Positions 1 to 11,731 are shown, numbered from the stretch's first letter. The stretch is 64,000 nucleotides of DNA from Cannabis sativa (GCF_029168945.1 NC_083603.1:53144406-53208405), one strand, 5' to 3'. Notes: a model not told the origin generated them from the sequence alone. A program made the numbers and translations.

Positions 1-1727
1 GCTGCAACCGAAACTCGGAGAACCGTAACCGTCTATCTTGACTCATCCAAACATCATCACGTACTACTATTCGTAAAGAACCAAGCACCAGAGTCAAACT
101 GAATCATCCAAAAGATCTCATCCTTGGAAATCCTGAAGAAAGCATGGTAACTCGCAGAAGGTATATTAATTTAATCAGCTTTCTTTGCTTTGTTTCTCAA
201 TATGAACCGAAAAATGTGAAGGAAGCCATGACCTTTAAGGAATGGCTCAATGCAATGCAAGAGGAACTCAACCAATTTGTTCGCAACAAGGTATGGATTT
301 TGGTCCGAAGACCAAAAGGTATAAATGTTATTGGAACAAAGTGGTTGTTTAAAAATAAAAGTGATGAGTTCGGTACAATTGTAAGAAACAAGGCTCGTTT
401 GGTGGCACAAGGGTACACTCGGTGTAGAAGGTATTGATTTTGATGAAACTTTTGCTCCTGTTGCAAGATTAGAATCAATACGTTTACTTTTATGTATTGC
501 TTGTATTCTCAATATTAAATTGTTTCAAATGGATGTGAAATCTGCCTTCCTAAATGGTATTTTGAATGAGGAAGTTTATGTTGAGCAACCAAAAGGATTC
601 GAAGATCCTCAATTTCCGTACCATGTATACAAACTTGAAAAAGCTTTGTATGGTACGAAACAAGCTCCTCGAGCTTGGTATGAAAGGTTGACTCAATTTT
701 TACTTTCTCATGGCTATCACGGAGGTAGTGTGGATAAAACTCTTTTCATCAAACATATAAAATCTGATATTATCATTGCTCAAATTTATGTTGATGATAT
801 AGTTTTTGGTTCTACATCTAACCATGAAGTGCAGGTATTTGTTGATCAAATGAAAAGTGAATTTGAAATGAGCATGGTTGGTGAGCTTAACTTCTTTCTG
901 GGTCTTCAAGTGAGACAAATGGAAGGAGGTACATTTGTATCTCAAAGCAAGTATGCTAAGAACCTTGTCAAGAAATTTGGCCTTGAATCGGCTAAGCAGG
1001 TAAGTACTCCTATGAGTACCACTCTGAAATTAACAAAAGATGAGAATGGAGTAAAGGTAGACACTACACTCTATCGTAGCATGATTGGAAGTCTCTTGTA
1101 TTTAACTGCTAGTCGTCCTGATATATGTTACAGTGTGGGAGTGTGTGCTAGATATCAAAGTAATCCTATGGACTCTCATGTATCACTCGTAAAAAGGATT
1201 ATTAGATATGTTAATAGCACTCCGATTATGGAATTTGGTACTCGAAAGATACCAATTCAAATCTTGCTTGTTTTAGTGATGCGTATTGGGCAGAAATGCT
1301 GATGATCGAAAGAGCACCAGTGGAGGGTGCTTCTTCCTTGGGAATAATCTAGTATCTTGGCATAGCAAGAAACGAGAATTCCATCTCCTTATCCATCGCC
1401 GAAGCCGAGTACATAGGCTATGGCGGTTGTTGCACTCAACTATTGTGGTTAAAACAAATGTTGATTGATTATGGGTTTGATTTGGGTGTTTTGACTATTT
1501 TTTGTGACAATACTAGTGCCATAAATATTTCCAAAAATCCTGTTCAACACTCTAGAACAAAGCACATTGATATAAGACACCACTTTATTAGGGAACTTGT
1601 TGAAAATAAATCATTGCAATTAGAATATGTTGATACTGAAAAACAATTAGCTGATATTTTCACAAAGGCCCTTGATGCAAGTCGCTTTGACTCCCTCAGA
1701 AAGTCTTTGGGAGTTTGCATTGTTTAA
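1..1727 (+). pseudogene. Copia pol 3' part: reverse transcriptase and RNase H, frameshifted
   Basis: This encodes the Copia-type reverse transcriptase (RVT_2) and RNase H that copy element RNA into DNA. The open stretch containing 144-437 holds the RT start (WLNAMQEEL, GTKWLFKNK, ARLVAQGYT). The frame breaks near 430 and resumes at about 432-1240 with FQMDVKSAFLNG, ALYGTKQAPRAWY and the catalytic YVDD at 787-798. Further shifts fall near 1240-1295 and 1370-1385. The RNase H part ends with the CDNTSAINISKNP, RTKHIDIRHHFIRE and QLADIFTKAL blocks at about 1500-1680, and TAA at 1725-1727. At least three frameshifts make it non-functional. The 5' end is cut by the window edge. Confidence 0.88.
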
Positions 1728-2908
1728 TTTTATCTGTTCATCATTCGTGTACAATAGTGTTGTGTGATTCTTCTCTAGCTCTTAATCTTCTATCATTGTT
1801 TTTGACAAATCATGTTTATGCGTTTGGAATTTAATTAGTTAGGATCTCAGTCTGATCATACTTTGTGATGTTGTGTTAAAAGATTCATGTTACTCTTTAT
1901 TTGTGTCTGGGATTAAATAATGTTCTTATACAGAGTTGAGCAATTTTTGTTTCATGCTTGTCAGGCCCCTTGCTGGAATAGAGCTACCCATACTGAAGTG
2001 TGAAAGCCATCTGATGAGTAAGCTGGAACATTGTAATTAGCAACTATGATGAGGATGTACTACCATAGAAAAGGGCTACCTTCAGTATGGTGTGAAAGCA
2101 TCCAGTTGCGGGATCAATTTGAAAAAGGCGAAAATGAAAAATCTTGCCAAGGACAATGATCCTATTTTCACTGCACACACTTATGTCTGACAAGTGTGTT
2201 CAACTCTGTAAGTCTCCTCTATTAAAATTAAATTAAAAATCCTGGTTCACAATTTTCAGTAACATGCATATCTTTTTCCTCAACATCAATTAAGTATGAT
2301 CATTTCATGAGATTCTAATTAGTTATTTTCCTTAAAAGCATAACATGTATTCTATTTTGTCAATTATCAATAATATTAGATTTCTCTGCTTGATTCGAAT
2401 CACATATACTCTTTGTACACATTATATTTTATTTTCAGTTTTAATTTAAAAAAAAAATAAAAAAATAAAAAAAAGGAGGGAGGCGTGTGACTTGCTTCAT
2501 GGTTTAAGGAAAATCTTGTGCATAAATGGTAAGTATCAACATTCATTCTTTCTTTGATTTATTGTGATATTTTTCCAAGTAAAGATTAATCTTTATATGG
2601 TAATGTGTCTTTATTCTTGAAAGTTTGCTTTATTTTTGGAAAAATTTGTTGGCATTTCTAGTTTCCTTTTATTTTTTTTTTTTTAAAAAAAAAGAGAAGG
2701 AAAAGGGAAAGGAGTTGAGAAGTGGGCGGTTTCCTCTTTTGGTTCATGGGCTGGCGGTTACCATTTGAATTTTCAAAATTGGTTTCCTTTTTCTTGTTTT
2801 GATTCCAAGGTTATATAAACCAAATTTTGTCACTTATTTCTCCACCTACCCGAACCTTGTTTCTTGTTTCTTTGTCAGACACTATTCATCTTCTCTTCCA
2901 GTTTCAAA
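1728..2908 (+). other. Spacer between pol and the extra 3' ORF
   Basis: No coding region is visible. It holds purine-rich A/G tracts at about 2449-2482 and 2685-2715, and a TATA-like TATATAAAC at 2812-2820. The TATA-like site lies 89 bp before the ATG of the next ORF and could be an internal promoter. That role is inferred from position only. Confidence 0.5.
2812..2820 (+). promoter_or_regulatory. Possible internal TATA box of the extra ORF
   Basis: TATATAAAC sits 89 bp upstream of the ATG at 2909, after a T-rich tract. The spacing would give a leader of roughly 60 nt. In such AT-rich DNA a chance match is quite possible. Confidence 0.3.
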
Positions 2909-4468
2909 ATGGTGAGAACCAAGAATCTAGGGCACACTAAAAAATTAGAAGAAACCGTTCCAACTCCTTCTAGTGCACCCCCTGCTGCTTCAGTTCCTCC
3001 TCCTGCTGTTGCAAAGCCTGGAGATTCATCGCTTCCCCAGCGTGAATCTCAAGCCGTGAAGCCAAAACGTCCACCCAAGAAAGTTGCTCGCAAATCGGTA
3101 AGGCCCTATCGCACCTGGACTTCCTCATCTGAATCCTCGAAGGAATCTCCTCCTCCATTGGTTGTTCCTCCTCCTGCTGCATCAATGGCTGGCACCACTC
3201 CAACAGGCCCTTCCACTCGAACTCGAGCCCAGCAAGCCTCGGCTGAGAAAGAACTTCAAGCCTCTCAATCTCGAGAGAAGACTGTTCCTCCAGCCAAGAA
3301 GAAACTCAAGACTAATCCTTCCTCGGCTTCCTCGAGTTCCAGTTCAGAAGAAGAGGATCCAATGGAAGTCTCTTCAGACAAATCAGTATCTCTGCATACT
3401 GAGAAGGACAGTGAAGACACAGAACTCGAGCCAGAGCCTCCTCGTTCAAAAGCGCCTGCGGCAAAGGCCTCTGCCTTCGCCAAAGGCAAGCAGCCCATGG
3501 AAGATCCTCCATCTGGTAATATCCCTTCCTCTATCTCTGGCTGTCCAACTTTTTACTATCGAGACAATGAGCGTGACTGGAATCTTTATGCAACTCGTAA
3601 GTTTGAAAGTGAGAGGAATTATGATTTGCATGCCCATCGTGTTTATGGTATTGTAAAGTTCATTCAATTTCATCAATGGGAACACACTCTTACTGGTTTT
3701 ATTGGATTCATTGCTAACATTATTAAAGAGTTTTATGCTAATCTTACTGATGATTTCCTTGATGAGAACTCTAGACTGTATAGAAGAGTGTATGTTAGGG
3801 GTCACTGGTTCTCATTTTCTGAAAACGACATTGCTCAGGCTCTGCAATTGCCTGAGAATGTATCCAATGCTGTGATGTCCATGGATCGTGACTTGATGCA
3901 CTCTGAACTCACTGGTGCTCGTTCAGAATTGAAACCAGGGGAGAGTCTTTGAATTACTCACCTCACTTTTGCTCATGCTTCCCTTATGCGGTTTGCACTA
4001 AGCAATTGGGTTCCAAATTCGAACAAGACCGTGGTGTCTCAAGAAGTGGCTACACTCCTATACCGCATCACCTCTGGAACTTCCATTGATCTAGCCTCTC
4101 ATATACTCAACCAGATTGTCTCCTTTCGAAGAGGTAAAAAGCCAACCTTCAAACTTGTATTTCCAAATTTAATCTATAAGGTTTTATCCTCTCAGAAGAA
4201 TGTGGCCCAAGCACATGAAACACTTGAGCCTCCCATCACTGGCCCTTCATTCCAACCTTCTGAATATTTTGATGGTGTGTTCCAAAAACGGCCAAAGGCT
4301 GGTGTCTTCTTCTTTGCTTCGCCGGTGCAAGTTCGAGCTCTGCCTTTGCAGCTCCTGGAAGTCAAGTCTGAACTTCAGAATGTGTACACTCGTCTTGAAG
4401 CAATGGCTGATGTCCAGCATGACATGTCCAGGCAACTGTCCACCTTGATTAAACTCTACAAAAATTAA
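2909..4468 (+). pseudogene. Extra ORF downstream of Copia pol (plant transposon protein-like), one in-frame stop
   Basis: ATG at 2909 opens a reading frame to TGA at 3950-3952. The same frame then continues without shift to TAA at 4466-4468, so one nonsense codon splits a product of about 519 residues. The first ~200 residues are low-complexity and basic: Pro/Ser/Ala-rich, with KPKRPPKKVARK and an acidic Ser/Glu block. The rest is a folded-looking domain (NLYATRKFESERNYDLHAHRVY, FYANLTDD, YVRGHWFSFSENDIAQALQLP) that resembles the 'putative plant transposon protein' domain found in retrotransposon ORFs. The C-terminal ~40 residues look like a short coiled coil (LEVKSELQNVYTRLEAMAD). Function is unknown. 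Similar downstream ORFs of Sireviruses have been called env-like, but I see no signal peptide or membrane segment here. Confidence 0.65.
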
Positions 4469-4778
4469 AGTGTTATAGTTTGTTTCTTTTTAATTAAACT
4501 TTGGTCTATTTTTGTTCTTTGTTTACTTTGGCACTCCGATAAACAAAAAGGGGGAGAGATATTTATTTTTTGGTTTTTGTTGCCCAACTCTGGACCCTTT
4601 TTTCAGGGAGAGTTGTGGTTTGTTAGTACTTGTGAACTTAATGTTTAAAGTTAGCATGTTCTTTGTTTTTATTGTGATATTCGATTGTGTTACTCAGGGG
4701 GAGTAGTATCGTTTGCTCTTGCTAACTTTGCATTGCAGGTACTTTATGGTAAAAATTATTTTGTTCATCTAAAGTGCC

Positions 4779-4790
4779 AAAGGGGGAGAT
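4779..4790 (+). other. Polypurine tract of the Sirevirus-like element
   Basis: AAAGGGGGAGAT immediately precedes the TGTAAAGTCC start of the 3' LTR. This is the expected plus-strand primer site. A similar run, AAAGGGGGAGAGAT, occurs at 4548-4561 just after the extra ORF. Confidence 0.75.
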
Positions 4791-5913
4791 TGTAAAGTCC
4801 TTTTTTGGCAAGTTAGATGACAAAATAATTTTTTTTCTTTTTATGGTAAGATTGCTATGCATTCATTTTCGAAATCTTACCTTTCTTATTCGGTTTTTAG
4901 TTGCCATTTTCCTTGTTTGGAAAGTTGCACTTTCAGCTGAACTTTCCTTTGTTGAAATCTTCTCAAAAGAGAAGGAATTCTCTTTTGGAAAGCTGTCCTT
5001 TTAAGGGAAACTTTGATTATTGCCTTTTCCTTATTAATTTCGATTGTATCTTGATACAATCAGAATATCTAATCTGTTGTTGGCAGGAATCAAGCTTTGA
5101 AAGAAGATCGGACCCGATTTTAGTAAGTTTCCCGTTTCAGGCGTATCCGCTTCGTCAGCATCCGAATCTGATGTAGCAGATCGTGTTTCTTTTGGAAAGT
5201 TTTTGTACAGCTGCTAATTCGAATTTGTGGTTGCCTCTTTGGTTTCTATGATCTATAAATAGAGCCTAGAGAGCAACCATTCGAATTACCTCTTCCATTA
5301 TTCATTTTCTACATTTATCTTTTGAGTGAAGAGAGTGTTTCTTTGTTTTGTGAGAGCCTAGTTGTTCACCTAGGCTCTAGTTGTTCTATTTCTGTTCTTA
5401 CTCTATCCTAGAGGTTGTGAAGAACTACTTGACTGAACAAGAGATTGGTCTTCGGGAGAAGACTTGATAAAGCCTTACTTCGGGAGGAAGTAAGCACTTG
5501 GTCTTCGGGAGAAGACTTGCTAAAGCCTTACTTCGGGAGGAAGTAAGCACTCACACTTCAAAGACGAAGGGAGTTCGGGCTTGAAGGTGTTTCAAGAAGT
5601 CAGATTCATAAAGTGGATTACAAAGGATTGCGGCAATACTTTAGAGGGAGTCTAAACTTGTTTAAGTCAATTGTCTTTGTAATTTTGATACTTTATTAAT
5701 TGATTTCATTCTCTGGGCGTGGCCCCGTGGACTAGGAGTGTTCCTGAGAACACTGATACCACGTATAAATCTCTTGTGTCAAGTTATTTATTTTTCTGCA
5801 AATATTTTATATTCTGCCTGTTCAGTTTTGCTGTAGCAGAATTACTTTCTGCTGCTGCAAACGTTTACAGTTTTTATATTTTCTTATATACAACTGACAT
5901 TTGCAAAAACACA
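4791..5913 (+). repeat. 3' LTR of the Sirevirus-like element
   Basis: It starts TGTAAAG right after the polypurine tract and is taken to end at ACA 5911-5913, about 1.12 kb. A TATA box (TATAAATAG) at 5254-5262 marks the likely transcription start in the R region near 5285. A 53-bp tandem duplication lies at 5445-5550. The 3' boundary is uncertain because the 5' LTR is not in the window. Confidence 0.7.
5445..5550 (+). repeat. 53-bp tandem duplication inside the LTR
   Basis: Two copies, 5445-5497 and 5498-5550, differ at one base (GATAAA versus GCTAAA). Each copy contains two short inverted-repeat blocks, CTTCGGGAGAAG and CTTCGGGAGGAAG, that could form hairpins in the transcript. Confidence 0.85.
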
Positions 5914-6156
5914 GTCTTTCAATTTTTGATAGTTAGTTGAATTTTTTTTTTGAATAGATATTTAGGGTTGTAACAACCCTAAATTTTCAAATTTTTAAGG
6001 GATTGTTATTTTTCTAAAAAAAATATAAAATAATAATATCCTAACTATAAATATCTAATTTTCAAATTTTTTATTAGTTCAATTTATTAAATTATAAGGT
6101 TAGAAATATCTTAATTTTTAAATTAAGATATTACATCATTTTATCTTATTAGTTAT

Positions 6157-6470
6157 TTTTTTTGAACAAGAGAAGAATTTTTATTCAAAACTGAGCAAAT
6201 ACAAAGTAAGCTGAAGTAGCACGCTACAGCACAAAACAACAACAAACTAATGCAAACGAAACCAGCAACTCCCCAACCCAATTACCAACCCTTAACTTCA
6301 TTAAGTAAATACAAGCCTTTCTTACATAGTTTATAAGGACTGATACTTAAAATTCTACATTGAACAACCTTCCTAACTTCAAGACTTATACTTTTAGCTG
6401 AAACACAAATCAAATCAAAAATATATTTATTTCTTGTTTACCGAGATTTTAGAAAACAGATTAATAAGAG
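6157..6470 (-). mobile_element. 5'-truncated LINE 3' tail (minus strand)
   Basis: Read on the minus strand, the segment ends ...GAATAAAAATTCTTCTCTTG followed by a short poly(A) (poly-T at 6157-6164 on the plus strand). That closely parallels the 3' end of the full LINE at 31526-36315, which also has a TTCTTCTTGAT-poly(A) end. No coding part is recognisable. The left AT-rich stretch 5914-6156 shows no gene. Confidence 0.4.
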
Positions 6471-6479
6471 CTTAAGGGA

Positions 6480-7330
6480 ATGCAAAATATTAAATAATAG
6501 ATAAACAAATTTTTTTATGTGATTCAGACATTAATGATCTGTCCACGAGTCAATAGTATTAGCCTTCTTTGGCAAATGTATGAGTATTACAAGTGTTTAC
6601 AGTGGTAATCTCTATATTCCTTTTGTTTCTCTTTAAGAAGAAAATCTCTAGGAATTTCAGCAGAGTTTTAGTAAGTAAAAATTGTTCACTCTCTGTACAT
6701 GAATAATTGGGGTATTTATAGGCCCGTAGGGGGTCTAGGGCATACCTTCTTACCCCACTAGAGTTCCTTACTCAACATGCAAATGAGGCTGTAAAACACT
6801 ACAAGACCATTTGACTGTTGGTTTGGTAGGTAGCTCTTCCATCGTGTGGTGCTTAATTGATGCAGGCTATCACGTGAGGACATGGACACGTGTCGTTCAA
6901 AGGTTTCTCCTTTAAAAGAAATATCTCAGATAAGCCATTGGACAATAAGCACTATAGAGGCACGTACGCTCACAACTATGGTCTGGCACAGGGGACAAGA
7001 TCTGACTTGGTGTCAGGCGAGGTGTAATCATTGAGTGTATCTCCAAGTTAGGTCACAGGAGGCTTCCTGGAAGTACAACTCGGGAGGTTGCAACCTCTCA
7101 GAACTTGAAAGTACTGGGAGCTTGCAACCTCTCCCTGGAGGTTCGTTTCGTATCTTTAACTCACGTATTGGTCATCAAGAGACTGAAGGGATGCATTCCG
7201 TGATGGGCATTCTTGGAGACGTTTCTGAGGACTCACCGAAGTATAATGCTTATTTAGCGAAGTTGTGAGGCTCACGCTCTTCACTTTAGGCACGTCTCTC
7301 GAGAGGATGAATGACGGCTGGTTTTGAAAA
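6480..7330 (-). repeat. LTR-like sequence, minus orientation
   Basis: The stretch has LTR-like composition without a believable ORF. On the minus strand a TATAAATACCCC box (plus 6711-6722) is followed by a leader-like stretch. A 77-codon open stretch at 7035-7268 shows no family resemblance. Two related blocks, GGAGGTTGCAACCTCTC and GGAGCTTGCAACCTCTC, lie at about 7080-7135. Termini and target duplication were not found. Confidence 0.35.
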
Positions 7331-7781
7331 GACAGTTATCCTCAGGTGCATTTGGGATGCTATTCCAAAATGATGAATAATAAATACTTTATTCTCTTTT
7401 TTTAGATATATTAAATATCAACCTTTCGTACCCCCAACCGTTGAATAATCTAGATTTCAATCCATTTGATCAGGGCCGTGCATTTCGAACTCCTTCCAGC
7501 CATTGCCACCCATATAAATGGGGCTTTTGACGATTGAAGTCATTTTTTTCACTTCAACCATTTTTGAAACAGAGAGAATCCTTTCCTTTCTCGCTCAGAC
7601 TTCTTGTTGAGAAAACCTCAATCCTTTCATACATCTTTGCCCTAAAATCAACCTTCTTTCTCCAATTCCTTGCAAATGTATCCCATTGACAACCACTGTT
7701 ACCTCGAGCTGCCCTGCAGTCAGAGTTAGGAGGAGTACCATCGCCGTCGTGCAACCAGTAGAATCGCAATGCATCACCACC
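7331..7781. other. Unassigned non-coding stretch
   Basis: No gene is visible. A plus-strand TATAAATGGGGC at 7514-7525 resembles a promoter core, but what follows codes for nothing recognisable. Confidence 0.3.
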
Positions 7782-7981
7782 CGTTAATAGTTATTATTCT
7801 TATCTCGCATGTGCTTAAGTGGCAATGACTTTGAATATTTCTATCAACCATAATTCCTGAAACGAGTCATTTAAGTCTCATTTAATAATGCTATTTAAGG
7901 ATATAATTATTGAGCTAATTTATATTCCTCCTGGAGTACACATGTTAGCTTCTGGTTGATAGCTGATTTTTGGGTATAACA
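7782..7981 (-). repeat. LTR fragment, family A (5' ~200 bp, minus)
   Basis: The reverse complement begins TGTTATACCCAAAA and then follows the LTR at 36611-37463: AGGAATATAAAT, and GCGAGATAAGAATAATAACT near 7790-7815. Only the first part of the LTR is present. It is followed by an AT-rich, gene-free stretch at 7982-8699. Confidence 0.65.
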
Positions 7982-8699
7982 TATGTAAATTTTAAAATTT
8001 ACATATACATGTATTAATGATATTTTATTTTCTAAAAACTCCTTTTAAGATAAAATATCAAAATATCTATCTAAAAAATAGATATCTTATATTTTTTTAA
8101 TCTTAAAAAAAATTTAATAAAATATTGCTATTTTTAAAAATATAAACTTTAATTAGCAATATCGTGTTTCTTAAAATACATATTAACATTTAATGATGAA
8201 ATATCATATTTTTAGAAAAACATATATTCAGTATTTTCTAAATCTTACAATTTTAAATAAGATATTAAGATTTATAGTTACTTATTTTAAAATATCTAGG
8301 TTTGAATTATTGATTTTATTCCTTTTGATATAAATATCTAATAAGATAATTTTAAATATAATTATAAAGTTTAAAAAGAAATTTCACACTTTAAAATATC
8401 AAATATTTAAAATATATGATCTTATCATTTGATATTAAAAGTTAAATCAAATTCAACCATATTTAAAATATCTCATTTAATTCCTAAGTCAAAAAGCATT
8501 CTAAAACCAAAATTTATCTTTTATTAATTAAAAATTCAATAAAAATAAATTTATTTTGATTTTAGTAATTTTGCCTTCAAAAATGGAAAGTACTTAAAAA
8601 ATTAATGAATTTAGGCTTTTGAATTACTCAATTTGCACTTTCCAATCAAAAGATATGGCAAAAATAAAATTAAAAACTAAGAAAAAGGGGAAACCAAAG

Positions 8700-9449
8700 A
8701 TTTAAATGCAAGATAGAATAACTCGTTAACAAAGATTTAATCGAAAATATTCATGACTTGCTGGCTATATAATCTTAGGCGAGATAAAGATAAAAGGCTA
8801 TTAAAACTTATATCGACGAGACACACACCTGTCTCGGAATACATAGTCAAAGGAGATATTCATTTATTAAAAGTAGAATAAATACAATCACACATGGTAA
8901 CCTCGGGTTATGAATAGCGAGACATTCACCTCGCGATTCTAATTAAAGAAACTTGATGAGGAGAACTATCTGCTAACACTTAGTATTTTTTCCACATCAA
9001 GATGAACAAGGAGAATAACTCGGGTTAAGCGAGATACAATTGTCCAAGTTAGCATTAACCATCGAAAATGATACGAACAAAAAAGCAATTAAGCAGTTAT
9101 CAAATATTATCTTACATGTAATTAAATGCAACGTGGGAATTGTCCACGTTTCATGAAGTATTATATTTAAATTGATCCCAAGTAAATAACTGTCAACCTA
9201 TATTCCTATAAATAGGGGTAGATTCCATAGAAAAAGGGATAGAATTTTGAGAGAAGAAAGATTATCAATTAAGTATTGTATCCTGTATTCAGAAAAGATC
9301 ATAAACAAGATAGACTCGTGGAGTATGCAGATTTAACTGTAAAACCACGTAAAAATATCTAGAGTTATTTAATCATTTATTATTATTTTTGTGATATATT
9401 TATTACATAAAGGCTCATTATTTTTAGTTAACAAAAATCTATGTTTACA
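8700..9449 (+). repeat. LTR, family A, plus orientation, lacking its 5' part
   Basis: It matches 36780-37463 in order: GCGAGATAA..., a GACGAGACA...TGTCTC block, CACGTTTCAT near 9147, CCTATAAATAG TATA box near 9204-9214, GACTCGTGGAGTATG near 9312, and TTAACAAAAAT...ACA at the end (9447-9449). It carries no coding sequence. Confidence 0.65.
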
Positions 9450-9712
9450 ACTGTCATTTTGTCGTATACTCCGTGTATCCCGAGATAGACCTTCTACGTT
9501 GATTATTCATCTCATTGGTCTTACAAAATAGTAGTTGTTATTCACGACTCGCTCTTATCTTTAAAAGGATGAGTTTAAATATTTCTACCAATTGTATTTT
9601 TTGAGGCAAGATATTTGAACGTATTCATTTCTTCATAACCAGAGTTGGTTTATTTTCCAGCTTCTTCATACGTGTCACAACCATATTGCTTGCTTGAAAT
9701 ATGGGTATAACA
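9450..9712 (-). repeat. LTR fragment, family A, minus orientation
   Basis: The reverse complement starts TGTTATACCC (plus GGGTATAACA at 9703-9712). It shares blocks such as ACACGTAT and GGTCTATCTCG with the minus-strand LTR at 18279-19204. It abuts the plus-strand LTR ending at 9449, giving a tail-to-tail arrangement. Confidence 0.6.
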
Positions 9713-10140
9713 ATAATTTTTATATATTCTCAATAAAATATTAAATGACTATTAATATACTTATTTTTTTTATTTTATATTTTGTGTATTAGAGCACAAT
9801 TATAAATAATGGGTCAAATATAGCACAATCTCATTTTTATGCAAACTTTAGCACAAATTTTAGATCTTCCATTGAAGATGGTCTTATGATGTAAAATTTA
9901 CATCCCCATAAATGCACAACTTTATTAATTAATTTTATGACACTTATTATTTTATTAGTATATTTAGTTATGACTTTAATTATGAACTATCTTCCTTTTC
10001 AAAAAAAAAAAAAAATTATGAACTATCTATTTTTATACATTAAAAAATTAATAATAATGTTATTATTTTTTTATACTTGTAATAAAAATATTAAAAATTA
10101 ATCGAAGATGTTCTTACAAATTTATATATAATTAAAAAAT

Positions 10141-11245
10141 TAAAATTATAATCGAAGTTAATAAAGACATGTACATATTAATAACGAAAATATTAAAGGA
10201 CACTGAGGTGTCAAGCACCACAAAAGATATCATAAATATTATTAGTGCATTTTAATATCAGCTCTCAAAAATTTTAACTTAATAAATGATATGGAAAATT
10301 GCTAACCAATTATGGTATAATATATTAGTATGGTCTTAAACATATTAATGTGTCACATAACAATAATAGTATAAAAAATCATTTACCAAAAAATAGTACA
10401 AAGATCATTCATAACAAAAAAAAAAACAAAAATAGAAAAAAAATTAATTTTGCGTCAAATTTTGCAATTGTTTATTGGAGCATAATGCTAAAAATTGATA
10501 CAAATATATTACAAAGTCTTTTTTTTTTCAAATATAATACAAATTTTACATCTCTCATTGGAAATATTCTTGCAAACTCATATAATTAAAAAAACATTAA
10601 AATTTTATTCAGAGTTATATATGCATATTAATAACAAAAAATATTCACATTAAGGTGTCAAGCATCACAAAAGGTAACATACTATTATTGGTGCATTTTA
10701 ATATTAACTATCACAAATTTTAATTTAATAAATGATTTAAAAAAATATTGGCCAATCATTAGTACAATATTAGTATAATATTGAGCACCTTAAAGTGCGA
10801 CATAACAATAGTACAAACAATTATTTATAAAAAAATAATACAAAAATTATTTATATAAAACATATAATTAAAGCTAATGAAAAAATGTATATATTAATAA
10901 TGAAAATATTAAAAGACATATTAAGGTGACAAGCATTACAAAAAAATAGTATCCTGGTTACTAGTGCATTTTTATATTAGTTCTCACTTTTAAGTTTAAT
11001 AAATGATTTTGAAACTGTTAACCAATTATTATGTATCAAATTAGTATGATATTGAGTTTCTTAAAGTGCAACACAACTACAAAAATTATTTATCCAAAAA
11101 AAAATATACAAAGATCATTTATATATAAAAAAAAAAAGAAAAAAAAATATATTAATCGATTATTTAGTAACACATTAGTATGTTATTGAGCACATATACC
11201 AATAACAAGTAAAAAAAATCATTTACTAAAAAAATATATTAAAAA
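10141..11245 (+). repeat. Diverged tandem repeat, unit about 270 bp
   Basis: Three recognisable copies and a partial fourth share an ordered set of words: CATATTAATAA, AAGGTGTCAAGCA, TAGTGCATTTTA, TTTAATAAATGAT, ACCAATTAT, TATTGAGCAC and AAAAATCATTTA. The AGGTGTCAAG word begins near 10206, 10653 and 10924. The first gap is longer because of an extra ~175-bp block (10430-10600). It is very AT-rich and non-coding. The preceding 9713-10140 is AT-rich with no gene. Confidence 0.6.
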
Positions 11246-11731
11246 TAAACCACACAAAAGATGACTTCCATTCTTATTATACAGTAGATAGATTATATTT
11301 GATGCAATACCAGTAACAAAAGAAGACAAACCCACAAAATTAAACAAACCGATGCAAATAAATAAATAAATAATAAATGAAACAATTCAAATTCCTAAAG
11401 TAACAAAACCAGTTATGTCATGAAAAAATCCAAAACTATTTCCAAAGTATATATAGAAGAGAAATCAATGGTAAAAATGAAAAATAACCGACCAAAAATG
11501 CAAGCTAAATAACCTATCCATCTTTTCAAGTAAGCCAAGACACTGCTAATACTATTATTAACAACAAAAGATTGATCTTGATCCTATCAAAAAAGTATCT
11601 AATTGTAATGGAAGGACCTTACAAAGCTGATTCCAAAATTCCTTTCAGCCCTGCAAAGTTTCAACAGTATTCACATCCTTCAATAAAATAGGCGTGGTTA
11701 TTTACACCATGAGGTTAATAATTAGGAATCA

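Larger units (their letters stand above)
1..5913 (+). mobile_element. Sirevirus-like Ty1/Copia retrotransposon, 3' half
   Basis: The element enters from the left window edge. In order it shows a broken pol 3' end (reverse transcriptase and RNase H), a 1.2-kb spacer, an extra ORF downstream of pol, a polypurine tract and a 3' LTR. An additional gene between pol and the 3' LTR, and a purine tract running straight into a TGT-starting LTR, are known traits of the Sirevirus branch of Copia. The 5' LTR, gag, protease and integrase lie outside the window, so the target duplication cannot be checked. The right end is placed at the ACA at 5911-5913 by the TG...CA rule and is approximate. Confidence 0.8.

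Noticed and set aside
2909..4468. Calling the extra ORF a retroviral-type envelope
   Set aside because: No signal peptide, transmembrane segment or glycoprotein features are visible, and the domain resembles a plant transposon-associated protein.
7035..7268. 77-codon plus-strand ORF
   Set aside because: It lies in LTR-like sequence and carries no recognisable motif.
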